64,000 bases of DNA from Arsenicicoccus bolidensis DSM 15745 (GCF_000426385.1 NZ_AUFG01000001.1:62001-126000); one strand, 5' to 3'; counted from the stretch's first letter, positions 21,985 to 30,615 are shown. Notes: a model not told the origin generated them from the sequence alone. Numbers and translations: made by a program.

Positions 21985-23756
21985 GCACCAACGCCTTCGA
22001 CGACGCGCGACGCAGCGCCGTCTACGACGTCATCCGCGAGCGACGGGACATCCGCTCGACGTTCACCATGGACCCGATCGACGACGCAGCCCTGACGCGG
22101 GTGCTCGCCGCCGCGCACATGGCGCCGAGCGTCGGGTTCAGCCAGCCGTGGGACTTCGTGCTGGTTCGCGACGAGGAGCGACGACGGCGCATCCAGCGCC
22201 TCGCCCAGCGGCAGCGCGACCGGTTCGCCGCGAGCCTGCCGAGCGAGCGGCAACGGATGTTCGACGGGCTCAAGATCGAGGCCATCTGCCAGACCCCGCT
22301 CAACGTCGTCATCACCTGCGACCCCACGCGCGGCGGCCCGCACACCATCGGACGCCACGCCGACCCCCGGATGACGAGCTTCTCCACGGCCACCGCGGCC
22401 CAGAACTTCTGGCTCGCCGCCCGCGCCGAGGGTCTCGGCGTGGGCTGGGTGAGCTTCTTCGACCCGCACGAGCTGGCCCGCGAGCTGGGCCTGCCCGAGC
22501 ACCTGGAGGTCGTGGCCTACCTGTGCGTCGGCCACGTCAGCGCGTTCCCGCCCGCCCCCGAGCTTCAGACGACGGGCTGGGCCCGCCGCCGGCCGCTCGC
22601 GTGGGCCGTGCATGATGAGAACTGGTCCACCCGCACCCTTCCCGGAGGAGCTCCCGTGTCCCTGCTCGACGAGACGATCGCCGCCATCACGCCTGCCGAC
22701 GCCGCGGTCCTCGCGAGGGCGCAGGAGCGCCAGGCGCAGCTGACCAAGCCCCCCGGGGCGATGGGGCTGCTGGAGTCCACCGGCGAACGCGTCGCGGCGG
22801 CGTGCGGCACCTGGCCTCCGGCACCGCCGTCCCCCGTGGCCCTGGCGGTCTTCGCCGGCGACCACGGGGTGCAGGCCCACAGCGTCTCGCCCTGGCCGCA
22901 GGAGGTCTCCGTGCAGATGGCGGCCAACATCGCGACCGGCGGGGCGGTGTGCAACGCGGCCACCCGCCAGGTCGGTGCCGAGGTCGACGTGATCGACGTG
23001 GGCCTGGCCACTGACCTGCCCGCCATGCCCGGCCTGCTCGTGCGCAAGGTCGCCCGCGGCACCGCCGACATGACGCAGGGCCCGGCCATGACCCTGGAGC
23101 AGGTCCACGAGGCCATCGAGGTCGGCATCGACGTCGCCCGCGACCTGGTCGCCCAGGGCAACCGCCTGCTCCTGGCGGGCGAGGTCGGCATCGGCAACAC
23201 GACCCCGGCCGCCGCGCTGATCTCGGTCTTCACCGGGCGCGCGCCCGAGGAGGTCACCGGTCGTGGCGCCGGGCTGGACGAGGCCGGCCGCGCCGCCAAG
23301 GTCGCCGTCGTCGAGCGCGCCATCCGCACCAACGGCGCGACCAGCGAGGACCCCGTCGCGGCCCTCGCGGCCGTGGGAGGCCTGGAGCACGCCGCGATCG
23401 TCGGCTTCCTGCTCGCCGCCGCGGCGCAGCGCACCCCCGTGATCCTCGACGGCGTCATCGTCTGCTCCGCCGCGCTGGTGGCCCAGGCCCTCGCTCCCGA
23501 CTGCGTCGACTACCTCGTCGCGGGGCACGCCGGCGTCGAGCCCGGCATCCTGGCCGCGCTGTCGACCCTCGGGCTCGAGGCCCTCGTCGACCTCGACCTG
23601 CGGCTCGGGGAGGGCACCGGCGCCGCCCTCGCGGTCCCGCACGTCCAGCTCGCCGTCCGCATGCTCACCGAGGTCGCGACCTTCGAGTCCGCCGGGGTGA
23701 GCGGCAAGGACGCCGAGGCCGGACGGGACGTGGCGGACGTCGAGGCCCACGCATGA
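21981..23756 (+). CDS. bluB-cobT: BluB-CobT fusion: DMB synthase and nicotinate-nucleotide:DMB phosphoribosyltransferase
   Basis: One uninterrupted 591-residue frame. Residues 1-~215 are BluB, which fragments FMNH2 with O2 to 5,6-dimethylbenzimidazole (RERRDIRSTF, AAHMAPSVGFSQPWDF, FSTATAAQNFWLAARAEGLG). Residues ~226-591 are CobT, which activates that base to alpha-ribazole phosphate (KPPGAMGLLE, VFAGDHGVQAHSVSPWPQEV, LLAGEVGIGNTTPAAAL, GHAGVEPG). The product of one half is the substrate of the other. A strong internal Shine-Dalgarno GGAGGAG precedes an in-frame GTG at 22656 exactly where CobT begins, so free CobT could also be made. The start overlaps cobC; the stop overlaps cobA. Confidence 0.95.
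   Translation: MSTNAFDDARRSAVYDVIRERRDIRSTFTMDPIDDAALTRVLAAAHMAPSVGFSQPWDFVLVRDEERRRRIQRLAQRQRDRFAASLPSERQRMFDGLKIEAICQTPLNVVITCDPTRGGPHTIGRHADPRMTSFSTATAAQNFWLAARAEGLGVGWVSFFDPHELARELGLPEHLEVVAYLCVGHVSAFPPAPELQTTGWARRRPLAWAVHDENWSTRTLPGGAPVSLLDETIAAITPADAAVLARAQERQAQLTKPPGAMGLLESTGERVAAACGTWPPAPPSPVALAVFAGDHGVQAHSVSPWPQEVSVQMAANIATGGAVCNAATRQVGAEVDVIDVGLATDLPAMPGLLVRKVARGTADMTQGPAMTLEQVHEAIEVGIDVARDLVAQGNRLLLAGEVGIGNTTPAAALISVFTGRAPEEVTGRGAGLDEAGRAAKVAVVERAIRTNGATSEDPVAALAAVGGLEHAAIVGFLLAAAAQRTPVILDGVIVCSAALVAQALAPDCVDYLVAGHAGVEPGILAALSTLGLEALVDLDLRLGEGTGAALAVPHVQLAVRMLTEVATFESAGVSGKDAEAGRDVADVEAHA
22643..22658 (+). promoter_or_regulatory. internal ribosome binding site and GTG start for CobT
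   Basis: GGAGGAG at 22644-22650 is followed after 5 bases by GTG 22656, in frame with the BluB-CobT fusion at residue 226. It marks either a functional second start or a relic of formerly separate genes. Confidence 0.55.
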
Positions 23757-24823
23757 CCGCACCGGGCTGGCGGCTCGCCGGCGTCCCGGTCCTCGTGGCC
23801 GGTGGGGGGGCCGGGGCCTTGGCCGAGGTCGTCCAGCTGCGCGAGCGGGGCGCCGACGTCACGGTCGTCGCGCACGAGCTCGTCCCTGCGCTCGAGGACC
23901 TGGTCGACCGCGGCCTCGTCGCGCGCGGTGCGGACGTGACCGAGGCCGAGGTCGTGGCCGCCTCGCGCCTGGTCGTCGACGCCCGCACCCCCGCGGAGCG
24001 GTCCGAGGGGCCGGACGTGCTGCAGCTCGCCGCCGTGGCGGGCATCCTGGCATACGGCCTGGAGACGGACGGGCAGGCGACCGGGCAGGAGGCCGGGGAG
24101 CGCGCCGGCTCGGTGGTCCTCGTGGGCGGCGGCCCCGGCGACCCCGGACTGCTCACCAGACGCGGGTATGACGCCCTCTGGGCAGCCGACGTCGTCGTCA
24201 CGGACCGCCTCGCGCCGGTGAGCCTGCTCGCCGACCTCCCCGCGCACGTCGAGGTCGTGGACGTGTCAAAGATCCCCCGCGGCCGCTTCACGCCGCAGGA
24301 GGAGATCAACCGCGTCCTGGTGGAGCACGCCCTGCGCGGACGACGCGTGGTGCGGTTCAAGGGTGGGGACTCGTTCGTGTTCGGGCGCGGCTACGAGGAG
24401 GTCCTGGCCTGCCGCGAGGCCGGCGTGCCGGTCGAGGTGGTCCCCGGCGTCACGTCGGCCGTGTCCGTCCCCGAGCTCGCCGGCATCCCGGTCACCAACC
24501 GCGGGACGGTGCAGGGCTTCACCGTCGTCAGCGGGCACGCGGCCCCCGACGACCCGCGCAGCACCGTCGACTGGGACGCCCTCGCGCGCGCCGGCACGAC
24601 GATCGTCGTCCTCATGGGCGTGGAGACGCTGCCGCGGATCGCCGTGGCGCTCCTGGCCGCCGGCCGTGACGACCGGACGCCCGTCGCCTGCGTCATGGAC
24701 GGCGGGCTGCCCTCGATGCGCACCGTTCGCACCACCCTGGCAGCCCTCGCCGCCGACGGTGTGCCGGAGGGTCTGGTGCCCCCGGCGGTCACCGTCGTCG
24801 GAGACGTCGCCGCACTGTCCTGA
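23753..24823 (+). CDS. cobA: uroporphyrinogen-III C-methyltransferase with degenerate CysG-like N-terminus
   Basis: A 356-residue protein. Residues ~107-356 are a complete SUMT (VVLVGGGPGDPGLLTRRGYDAL, VVRFKGGDSFVFGRGYEE, VVPGVTSAVSVPELAGIPVTNRG, VLMGVETLPRI), which makes precorrin-2 at the entry to the pathway. Residues 1-~105 resemble only the Rossmann half of the siroheme synthase dehydrogenase/ferrochelatase (VPVLVAGGGAGALAEVVQLRERGADVTVVA); the dimerisation/catalytic half is missing. It is last in the riboswitch operon and overlaps cobT by ATGA. Confidence 0.93.
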   Translation: MTAPGWRLAGVPVLVAGGGAGALAEVVQLRERGADVTVVAHELVPALEDLVDRGLVARGADVTEAEVVAASRLVVDARTPAERSEGPDVLQLAAVAGILAYGLETDGQATGQEAGERAGSVVLVGGGPGDPGLLTRRGYDALWAADVVVTDRLAPVSLLADLPAHVEVVDVSKIPRGRFTPQEEINRVLVEHALRGRRVVRFKGGDSFVFGRGYEEVLACREAGVPVEVVPGVTSAVSVPELAGIPVTNRGTVQGFTVVSGHAAPDDPRSTVDWDALARAGTTIVVLMGVETLPRIAVALLAAGRDDRTPVACVMDGGLPSMRTVRTTLAALAADGVPEGLVPPAVTVVGDVAALS

Positions 24824-24848
24824 GCGCCCACCGTGCCACCGCCCGGAC

Positions 24849-24854
24849 TAGGGT
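24849..24854 (+). promoter_or_regulatory. leaderless -10 box
   Basis: TAGGGT ends 7 bases before ATG 24862. Confidence 0.55.
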
Positions 24855-24861
24855 TGGCGCC

Positions 24862-25083
24862 ATGAGCAACGACGCCTACACCTGGTCCTACCTCGACGCC
24901 GAGGGCCGCCCGACGACCTCCGAGGCGCTGCCGGCGCTGACCTTTCCCAGCCAGGGCGAGGCCGAGGCGTGGTTCGCCCAGGAGTGGGAGGACGTCAAGG
25001 CCGCGGGCGTCGACGCGGTGACGCTGCTGCGCGGCGAGGACGTCGTCTACGGACCCATGTCGCTGCAGGCGATGGGGGAGTGA
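24862..25083 (+). CDS. conserved small acidic protein of unknown function
   Basis: A 73-residue acidic protein (SNDAYTWSYLDAEGRPT; FPSQGEAEAWFAQEWEDVKAAG; EDVVYGPMSL). Short proteins of this pattern are frequent in Actinobacteria, but I cannot assign a role. It has its own leaderless promoter, and its stop overlaps the GTG of the downstream serine hydrolase, so the two are probably co-translated. Confidence 0.75.
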   Translation: MSNDAYTWSYLDAEGRPTTSEALPALTFPSQGEAEAWFAQEWEDVKAAGVDAVTLLRGEDVVYGPMSLQAMGE

Positions 25084-26480
25084 CGGTGGCCGACCCGCTG
25101 CCCGCCGACCTGGCCCGCTCCCTGCAGCACCTGGTCGGCACGGCGCAGCACGAGTGGCGCAGCCCCGGCGTGAGCGCCGGGGTGGTGCGGGACGGGCGCC
25201 TGGTGTGGTCGACGCACGTGGGCTCGGCCCGGCTGGACGGGGAGCTCGTCCGCGGCGCCGAGGACGGTGATCGGGGCGCCCCCGCGCGCAACGCCGTCGA
25301 CGACACCCAGTACCTCATCGGGTCGGTCACCAAGACCTTCAGCGCCGTCACCATCATGGCGCTGCGCGACCGGGGCCGGCTGTCGGTCGAGGACACGCTC
25401 GACGACCTGCTGCCCGGCACGCCGTTCGGCGACCTGACGCTGCGGTCGCTGCTTGCCCACGCCTCCGGCCTGCAGCGCGAGCCCGCCGGCCACCTGTGGG
25501 AGTCCTTCGAGGCCCCCGACGAGGACGGGCTCCTGCGTGACCTGGTCCGCGCCGAGCGCGTCCTGCCCCCGCAGCGGGCCTTCCACTACTCCAACCTCGC
25601 CTACGCGCTGCTCGGGCAGGTGATCGCCCGGGTCGAGGAGCGACCCTGGCAGGACGTCGTGCGCGAGGTCGTGCTCGACCCGCTCGGTATGACGCGCACC
25701 GGTCTCGTGCCGGACGAGCAGGACCGGGCGCACGGCTACCAGATCCACCCGCACGCGCGCACGGCGACCCTCGAGCCGGTGATCGACCTGCGCTCGACCG
25801 CCCCGCTCGGCGGCCTGTGGTCCACCGTCGCCGACCTGGGTCGCTACGCCGCGTTCTGCTCCGACCCGGGGCGGTTCGACGTCCTGGACCCGGAGACGGT
25901 CACCGAGATGTGCAGCCCGGTGATCATGGCCGACCCCGACGACTGGACCACGGGCCAAGGGCTGGGCTTCGGACTCTTCCGCCGGGGCGAGCGCGTCTTT
26001 GCCGGTCACGGTGGCGCCATGCCCGGCTTCCTGACCGGCCTGCGCTTCCGGCCCCGCGACCGGGTGGGGGCCGTGGTCTTCGCCAACGCGACGTCCGGTC
26101 CGGCACCCCTCGGCCTCGCGACCGACCTGCTGTGCGCCCTGCTGGACCACGAGCCCACCACGCCCTGCGTGTGGACGCCGTCGCGGCAGGACGACGAGCG
26201 TGGCGAGCTGCTGGGGCGGTGGTGGAGCGAGGGCTCGCCCCTGGACTTCGAGATCCGGGGGGACGCCCTGTGGTCCACGATGCCGGGGTCTCGCGGCGCC
26301 CTCGACGACACGCGCTACGAGCAGGTCGACCGCGATCTCTACCGAGCGGTCGAGGGACGCGAGCGCGGCGAACGCCTGGAGCTCGTCCGCGACGCCGACG
26401 GACGGATCACCAAGCTCTACTTCGCGACCTACGCCGTCACGCGCGAGCCGCTGGCCTTCGCCGAGCTCCAGAGCAGGTAG
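25080..26480 (+). CDS. beta-lactamase/DD-peptidase-fold serine hydrolase
   Basis: A 466-residue class C-like serine hydrolase without a signal peptide, so probably cytoplasmic. Catalytic motifs are S82-V-T-K85 (IGSVTKTFSAV), Y170-S-N (HYSNLAYALLG) and a HGG triad (FAGHGGAMPGFL). The C-terminal 100 residues resemble the beta-barrel tail found in esterase/aminopeptidase relatives. Substrate unknown. GTG 25080 overlaps the upstream stop (GTGA); GTG 25086, with better spacing to GGGGAG, is an alternative. Confidence 0.82.
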   Translation: MTVADPLPADLARSLQHLVGTAQHEWRSPGVSAGVVRDGRLVWSTHVGSARLDGELVRGAEDGDRGAPARNAVDDTQYLIGSVTKTFSAVTIMALRDRGRLSVEDTLDDLLPGTPFGDLTLRSLLAHASGLQREPAGHLWESFEAPDEDGLLRDLVRAERVLPPQRAFHYSNLAYALLGQVIARVEERPWQDVVREVVLDPLGMTRTGLVPDEQDRAHGYQIHPHARTATLEPVIDLRSTAPLGGLWSTVADLGRYAAFCSDPGRFDVLDPETVTEMCSPVIMADPDDWTTGQGLGFGLFRRGERVFAGHGGAMPGFLTGLRFRPRDRVGAVVFANATSGPAPLGLATDLLCALLDHEPTTPCVWTPSRQDDERGELLGRWWSEGSPLDFEIRGDALWSTMPGSRGALDDTRYEQVDRDLYRAVEGRERGERLELVRDADGRITKLYFATYAVTREPLAFAELQSR

Positions 26481-26517
26481 CGGGATCGACGAGCGATGCT
26501 CGCTGTGGTCCAGCGCC

Positions 26518-26572
26518 GGTCCTGACCAGGTCCTGACCAGGTCCTGAGCAGGTCCAGCCCAGGTCTAGAGCA
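26518..26572. repeat. 11-bp tandem repeat GGTCCTGACCA, five copies
   Basis: GGTCCTGACCA twice, then GGTCCTGAGCA, GGTCCAGCCCA and GGTCTAGAGCA, end to end. The array fills the gap between the convergent serine hydrolase and methyltransferase genes, and its last unit supplies the latter's stop codon. Confidence 0.85.
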
Positions 26573-27401
26573 CCGGCCCGCGGCCCTCGCCGCGACGCCC
26601 CACGAGATGCATCAGCGTGCCCATCCGGCGATACGGCTCGGTGCGGCCGAGGCGCTCCTCCACCGCCAGGATCTCGGCGAGCTCGGCCGGGTCCTCGGGA
26701 ACCGGGGTGTCGACCGCCACGCCATCGGTGAACGTCCGGAGGCCGTACCAGTACTCCAAGGAGCACCGGATCCCGCCGAAGAACGCGCCGAGCCGCTCCA
26801 GCGAGTCGGCCCGGCAGTCGACACCGAGCTCGTTGGTGTAGCGCGGGTCGCGCCGGTCCCACCCTGACCGGTCCACCTCGTCCAGCACCGTGCGCGCCTG
26901 GGCGAAGTCGCCGCGCAGCACATGTCGCCAGGCCATGGCTCCGGCGTTGCGCGCGACCACGGACACGATGCCGTCCACGTGGACCCGGCGTCCCAGCGCA
27001 CGGAGGGCGGGGTTGGGGTCATCGACATACATGAGGACGCCGTGGCAGAGCACGGCGTCGAAGGTGCGGCCCTCGAGGGCCGCCATGGTGTCCAGGGTCT
27101 CGAGCGAGCCGTCCAGGACAGCCATCCGGCCGCGGACGGCCGCCGGCTCGGCGGCGAGGGCAGCCTCGCAGGCAGCGCGCATCTGGGGGTCGGGCTCCAC
27201 GGCCACGACCTCGTAGCCCTGGCGGGCGAGGTGGATCGCCTGCGTCCCCTGGCCGGCGCCCACGTCGAGGACGCTCGCCGGGGGCATAGCGAGGTGAACC
27301 TCGAGCTGGCGGCGGACGAGCTCCTGGCGCACGACGTTGCGCAGCAGCCCTTGGCGGTCGAGCCAGTGGTCGCGACCGGCGCCGAAGCCCGCCTCGGTCA
27401 C
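26565..27401 (-). CDS. class I SAM-dependent methyltransferase
   Basis: A 278-residue methyltransferase with SAM motif VLDVGAGQGTQAIHLARQGYEVVAVEPD and the motif-IV-like FDAVLCHGVLMYVDDP. The long C-terminal region (WYGLRTFTDGV, EERLGRTEPYRRMGTLMHLVGRR) resembles the CmoA/SmtA-like group, in which the tail closes over the substrate. GTG 27401 overlaps the stop of the DUF3043 gene by four bases, so they form an operon. The target is not known. Confidence 0.82.
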   Translation of the reverse strand: MTEAGFGAGRDHWLDRQGLLRNVVRQELVRRQLEVHLAMPPASVLDVGAGQGTQAIHLARQGYEVVAVEPDPQMRAACEAALAAEPAAVRGRMAVLDGSLETLDTMAALEGRTFDAVLCHGVLMYVDDPNPALRALGRRVHVDGIVSVVARNAGAMAWRHVLRGDFAQARTVLDEVDRSGWDRRDPRYTNELGVDCRADSLERLGAFFGGIRCSLEYWYGLRTFTDGVAVDTPVPEDPAELAEILAVEERLGRTEPYRRMGTLMHLVGRRGEGRGPVL

Positions 27402-27997
27402 CGGGGCTTCTCGCCCCGCTTGACCTGCGCACGGGGCACGCGCGTCGGGCGCAGCTGGAAGGCGCGCATCCCGGAGTAGAAACCGGCGCGCGGGGGCCAG
27501 ATCTCGCCCGGGTGGGTCGCCGCGAACTTCCGCTTCATCGCGTAGTGCACGATGGTCTGCTCGACGATGCCCAGCAGGATGACGCCATAGGTCAGGACCA
27601 TGACCGCCGTGATGAGGCCGGGGTTCTTGAGCTGCCCCACCAGCAGCGACAGGATCATCGCCACGATCAGCGCGGGCATCGTGAACTCCGCGATGTTCCA
27701 CCGCGCGTCGATGTAGTCGCGCATGTAGCGGCGCGCCACGCCCCGGTCGCGGGGGAGCAGGGCCCACTCCTCGCCGCGCATCATGGCCTGCTGCTGCTTG
27801 GCGCGCTCCTCCCGGGACACGGCGCGGTCGCGCTGCGCGGCGGCCTTGCGGTCCGTCTCGATCAGCGGTCGCCGCCGGGCGGCCTCGGCCTCGCGCCGCT
27901 TGGGCGTGGGGCGGTTCTTGGCCCCGGGGCGGTCCGTGTGGGCCTGCTCCTCGAGCTGCTCGAGGGTCGCGGCCTCGGTCTTCTTGCGTCCTAGCAC
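27398..27997 (-). CDS. DUF3043 membrane protein
   Basis: A 199-residue actinobacterial DUF3043 protein (Rv2206 is the mycobacterial homologue). A highly charged N-terminal half (RRREAEAARRRPLIETDRKAA-like stretches) leads to the conserved ALLPRDRGVARRYMRDYID. Two transmembrane segments follow (FTMPALIVAMILSLL; AVMVLTYGVILLGI). The frame is open to GTG 28036, but GTG 27997 gives the family's usual start (LGRKKTEA), and TAGGCT (28005-28010) ends 7 bases before it. Confidence 0.87.
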   Translation of the reverse strand: MLGRKKTEAATLEQLEEQAHTDRPGAKNRPTPKRREAEAARRRPLIETDRKAAAQRDRAVSREERAKQQQAMMRGEEWALLPRDRGVARRYMRDYIDARWNIAEFTMPALIVAMILSLLVGQLKNPGLITAVMVLTYGVILLGIVEQTIVHYAMKRKFAATHPGEIWPPRAGFYSGMRAFQLRPTRVPRAQVKRGEKPR

Positions 27998-28004
27998 GAG
28001 GGTC

Positions 28005-28010
28005 AGCCTA
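28005..28010 (-). promoter_or_regulatory. leaderless -10 box for DUF3043 gene
   Basis: TAGGCT on the minus strand ends 7 bases before GTG 27997 and decides that start. Confidence 0.5.
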
Positions 28011-28105
28011 TCGGCCCACGAGGCCCCTGGCCGCACGGCTCACGGACGCCCCCTCGCCCGACGGTAGGCTCGACCTGCCGATCGCCCTGCCGAAGGAGTC
28101 CTCGC

Positions 28106-28774
28106 ATGTCCGTCCGTCCCGTCGTCATCTACGGCGAGCCCGTGCTGCACCGTCGCGCGGAGGCGGTGACCGAGTTCGACGACGCCCTCCGGGAGCTCGT
28201 CGAGGACATGTACGCCACGATGGACGCCGCCAACGGCGTGGGCCTCGCGGCCCCCCAGATCGGTGTGGGGCTGCGGATCTTCACCTACGAGATGGCCAAC
28301 GACGACGGTGTGCCGCACCGCGGGGTGGTGGTCAACCCCGTGGTCACGACCTCCGGCAAGCCGTCCGAGGACCCGGACCCGCACGAGGACGCCGAGGGCT
28401 GCCTCTCGGTCCCCGGCGAGTCCTTCCCCCTCGTCCGGCCGCTGCGCGCGCACGTCATCGGGCAGGACGTCGACGGCAACCGGCTCGAGTGGGACGCGAC
28501 CGGCTGGTTCGCCCGGTGCATGCAGCACGAGTACGACCACCTCAACGGGACGTTGTACGTCGACCGGCTGGAGGGGCGCTGGGCCCGCAAGGGCAAGCGG
28601 ATGCTCAAGGCGAACGGCTGGAACGTCCCCGGACTGACCTGGATGCCGGGCGTCGACGCGGATCCCTTCGGTCATGACGACGTGGACGCCGACGGCGACG
28701 TCGAGATCGTGGAGGGGGCCCGGGGGTCTGACCAGGTCACGGTCCCGGAGGGCGGGGAGACCGAGCGCCGGTGA
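28106..28774 (+). CDS. def: peptide deformylase
   Basis: A 222-residue deformylase that removes the N-formyl group from nascent proteins. All three metal/active-site motifs are intact: GVGLAAPQ (44-51), EGCLS (97-101) and QHEYDHL (HExxH at 141-145). About 40 extra acidic residues (HDDVDADGDVEIVEGARG) extend the C-terminus, as in other actinobacterial enzymes but longer. AAGGAG precedes the ATG; TAGGCT at 28055-28060 is the likely -10. It overlaps the glycerate kinase gene by GTGA. Confidence 0.96.
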   Translation: MSVRPVVIYGEPVLHRRAEAVTEFDDALRELVEDMYATMDAANGVGLAAPQIGVGLRIFTYEMANDDGVPHRGVVVNPVVTTSGKPSEDPDPHEDAEGCLSVPGESFPLVRPLRAHVIGQDVDGNRLEWDATGWFARCMQHEYDHLNGTLYVDRLEGRWARKGKRMLKANGWNVPGLTWMPGVDADPFGHDDVDADGDVEIVEGARGSDQVTVPEGGETERR

Positions 28775-29970
28775 GGATCCTCGTCGCCCCGACCGCCTAC
28801 CGCGGCACCCTGACGGCCGCACTGGCCGCGGACGCGATCGCGCAGGGCTGGCGTCGTGCCGCGCCGCACGACCAGGTCCAGACCCTGCCGCTGTCGGACG
28901 GCGGCGAGGGCTTCGTCGACGTACTGAGCAGCCTGCCCGGGGCCAGGACGCTCGCCACCACGGTGCGGGGCCCGCTGGGTGGGGAGGTGCCGGGGGTCGT
29001 GCTGCTGCTCGACGGCCCGAGAGGGACGGTCGCGTATGTCGAGGCCGCCCAGGCCTGCGGCCCCGCCCTCCTGCCGGCCGAGAGCCGTGACCCCTGGCGC
29101 ACCTCGTCCCACGGTGTGGGGCAGCTCGTGCGCGAAGCCATCGCGGCCGGCGCGACCTCGGTGGTGATCGGTGTCCGGGACCTGCTGTGCAACGACGGTG
29201 GCTATGGCCTGTGGTGCGCCCTCGCCGGTCGACCGTCTCCCGACGATGGTCTACCAGCTGAACCTCAGCACGAGGTCGAGGGTTTGGACTGGCTCGGCGA
29301 CCTCCGTCGATCTCTGATCGAGGCCAAGGTCGAGCTCGTCGTGGCCACGCCGGACGAGCTGCCCCTGCTCGGGCTCCAGGGCACCTCGGCCCAGCAGGGA
29401 CCGTCTCGAGGGGCGACCCCTGAGCAGGCCCAGGCGCTCGAGCGGAGGCTCGGAGCTCTCGTCGACGCCGTCGGACGTGTCGTCCCGGGCCCGACCGACC
29501 TGCTCACCGGCCGACGTCATCGTGTGGACAAGCTGGCGGGTGCAGGTGCGGGCGGGGGGATCGGCTATGCCGTGCTCGTCCTCGGCGGGACGGTGCAGCC
29601 GGTGGGCGAGGTCCTCGCCGCCGCGCTCGACCTCGACGATGCCGTGGCCGCCTGCGACCTGGTGGTGACGGGGGAGGGCCGGCTGGACTGGGCGAGCCTG
29701 CGCGGCCGGGTGCCCGCCGTGCTGGGCGAGACGGCGCTGCGCCACGCGCGGCCGGTGGTCGTCATACCGGGTCAGAGCCTGGTCGGGCGCCGGGAGTGCG
29801 CGGCGATCGGCGTGACGGGCATCTATCCCGTCGCCGACTCGATCACCGCCGTCCCCCGGGCGATGGCGGATCCCGCGGGCAGCCTCACCGCACGCGCCGA
29901 GCGGGTGGCCCGCACCTGGTCGCCCGCCCCGCCGAGCGCATCGGCCCCCGGCACCACGCCGCCCGGCTGA
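28771..29970 (+). CDS. glycerate kinase family protein
   Basis: A 399-residue GlxK/GarK-fold glycerate kinase (Rv2205c-like). Family blocks are ILVAPTAYRGTLTAALAADAI, LPLSDGGEGFVDVL, SSHGVGQLVREAI, GAGAGGGIGYAV and DLVVTGEGRLDW. A stretch around residues 165-245 (PAEPQHEVEGLDWLGDLRR; SRGATPEQAQALERRL) is longer than in the bacterial reference enzymes. It converts D-glycerate to a phosphoglycerate. GTG 28771 is coupled to def. Confidence 0.85.
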   Translation: MRILVAPTAYRGTLTAALAADAIAQGWRRAAPHDQVQTLPLSDGGEGFVDVLSSLPGARTLATTVRGPLGGEVPGVVLLLDGPRGTVAYVEAAQACGPALLPAESRDPWRTSSHGVGQLVREAIAAGATSVVIGVRDLLCNDGGYGLWCALAGRPSPDDGLPAEPQHEVEGLDWLGDLRRSLIEAKVELVVATPDELPLLGLQGTSAQQGPSRGATPEQAQALERRLGALVDAVGRVVPGPTDLLTGRRHRVDKLAGAGAGGGIGYAVLVLGGTVQPVGEVLAAALDLDDAVAACDLVVTGEGRLDWASLRGRVPAVLGETALRHARPVVVIPGQSLVGRRECAAIGVTGIYPVADSITAVPRAMADPAGSLTARAERVARTWSPAPPSASAPGTTPPG

Positions 29971-30119
29971 CGCCCGGCCGACACCCGGCAGTCCTCCGCC
30001 GTCGCGCCCCCGCATCTCGTCCGCGCGCCATTTCCGGGAACACGGAGCCGTGTGCGAAGGTTGTTGTTCGTATCCCGCCGACCTGTGCGGGGGATCCCGA
30101 ACCATGGAGGAGACTGCTC

Positions 30120-30497
30120 ATGAGTCTTCAGGACGACACCCAGACGCGCGCTGACTCGGTCGACGCTGCCACGCACGGGGTGCAGCTGACCGACGTCGCC
30201 GCCGTCAAGGTCAAGAGCCTGCTCGAGCAGGAGGGCCGCGACGACCTCCGGCTGCGCGTCGGCGTGCAGCCCGGTGGCTGCTCCGGCCTCATCTACCAGC
30301 TCTACTTCGACGAGCGCACCCTCGACGGTGACCTCGTCCGCGACTTCGACGGTGTCGGCGTCGTGGTGGACCGGATGAGCGCCCCCTACCTGGACGGCGC
30401 GTCGATCGACTTCGCCGACACGATCGAGAAGCAGGGGTTCACCATCGACAACCCCAACGCGGGCAGCAGCTGCGCCTGCGGCGACTCCTTCAGCTGA
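30120..30497 (+). CDS. ErpA/IscA-type iron-sulfur cluster assembly protein
   Basis: A 125-residue A-type Fe-S carrier (Rv2204c-like). The three cluster cysteines are C54 in QPGGCSGLIYQL and C118/C120 in SSCACGDSF. A-type carriers pass clusters to respiratory and dehydratase apoproteins. GGAGGAG precedes ATG 30120. It is monocistronic: it ends before a strong terminator. Its position between glycerate kinase and the respiratory genes is conserved in Actinobacteria. Confidence 0.93.
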   Translation: MSLQDDTQTRADSVDAATHGVQLTDVAAVKVKSLLEQEGRDDLRLRVGVQPGGCSGLIYQLYFDERTLDGDLVRDFDGVGVVVDRMSAPYLDGASIDFADTIEKQGFTIDNPNAGSSCACGDSFS

Positions 30498-30550
30498 GCC
30501 GCGATCCGCAGCACCACCAGCGGCACAGCACCACCAGCACGTCGAGCGCC

Positions 30551-30592
30551 CGAGAGGGGCGGCACCGCGATCTCGCGGGGCCGCCCCTCTCG
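30551..30592 (+). terminator. hairpin terminator after the Fe-S carrier gene
   Basis: CGAGAGGGGCGGC (30551-30563) and GCCGCCCCTCTCG (30580-30592) form a 13-bp perfect stem with a 16-base loop. No T-tract follows, as is usual in high-GC actinomycetes. Confidence 0.8.
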
Positions 30593-30603
30593 CGTTGCTC
30601 CGG

Positions 30604-30609
30604 TAGGGT
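30604..30609 (+). promoter_or_regulatory. leaderless -10 box for the PfkB kinase
   Basis: TAGGGT ends 6 bases before GTG 30616. Confidence 0.55.
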
Positions 30610-30615
30610 CGGCGC

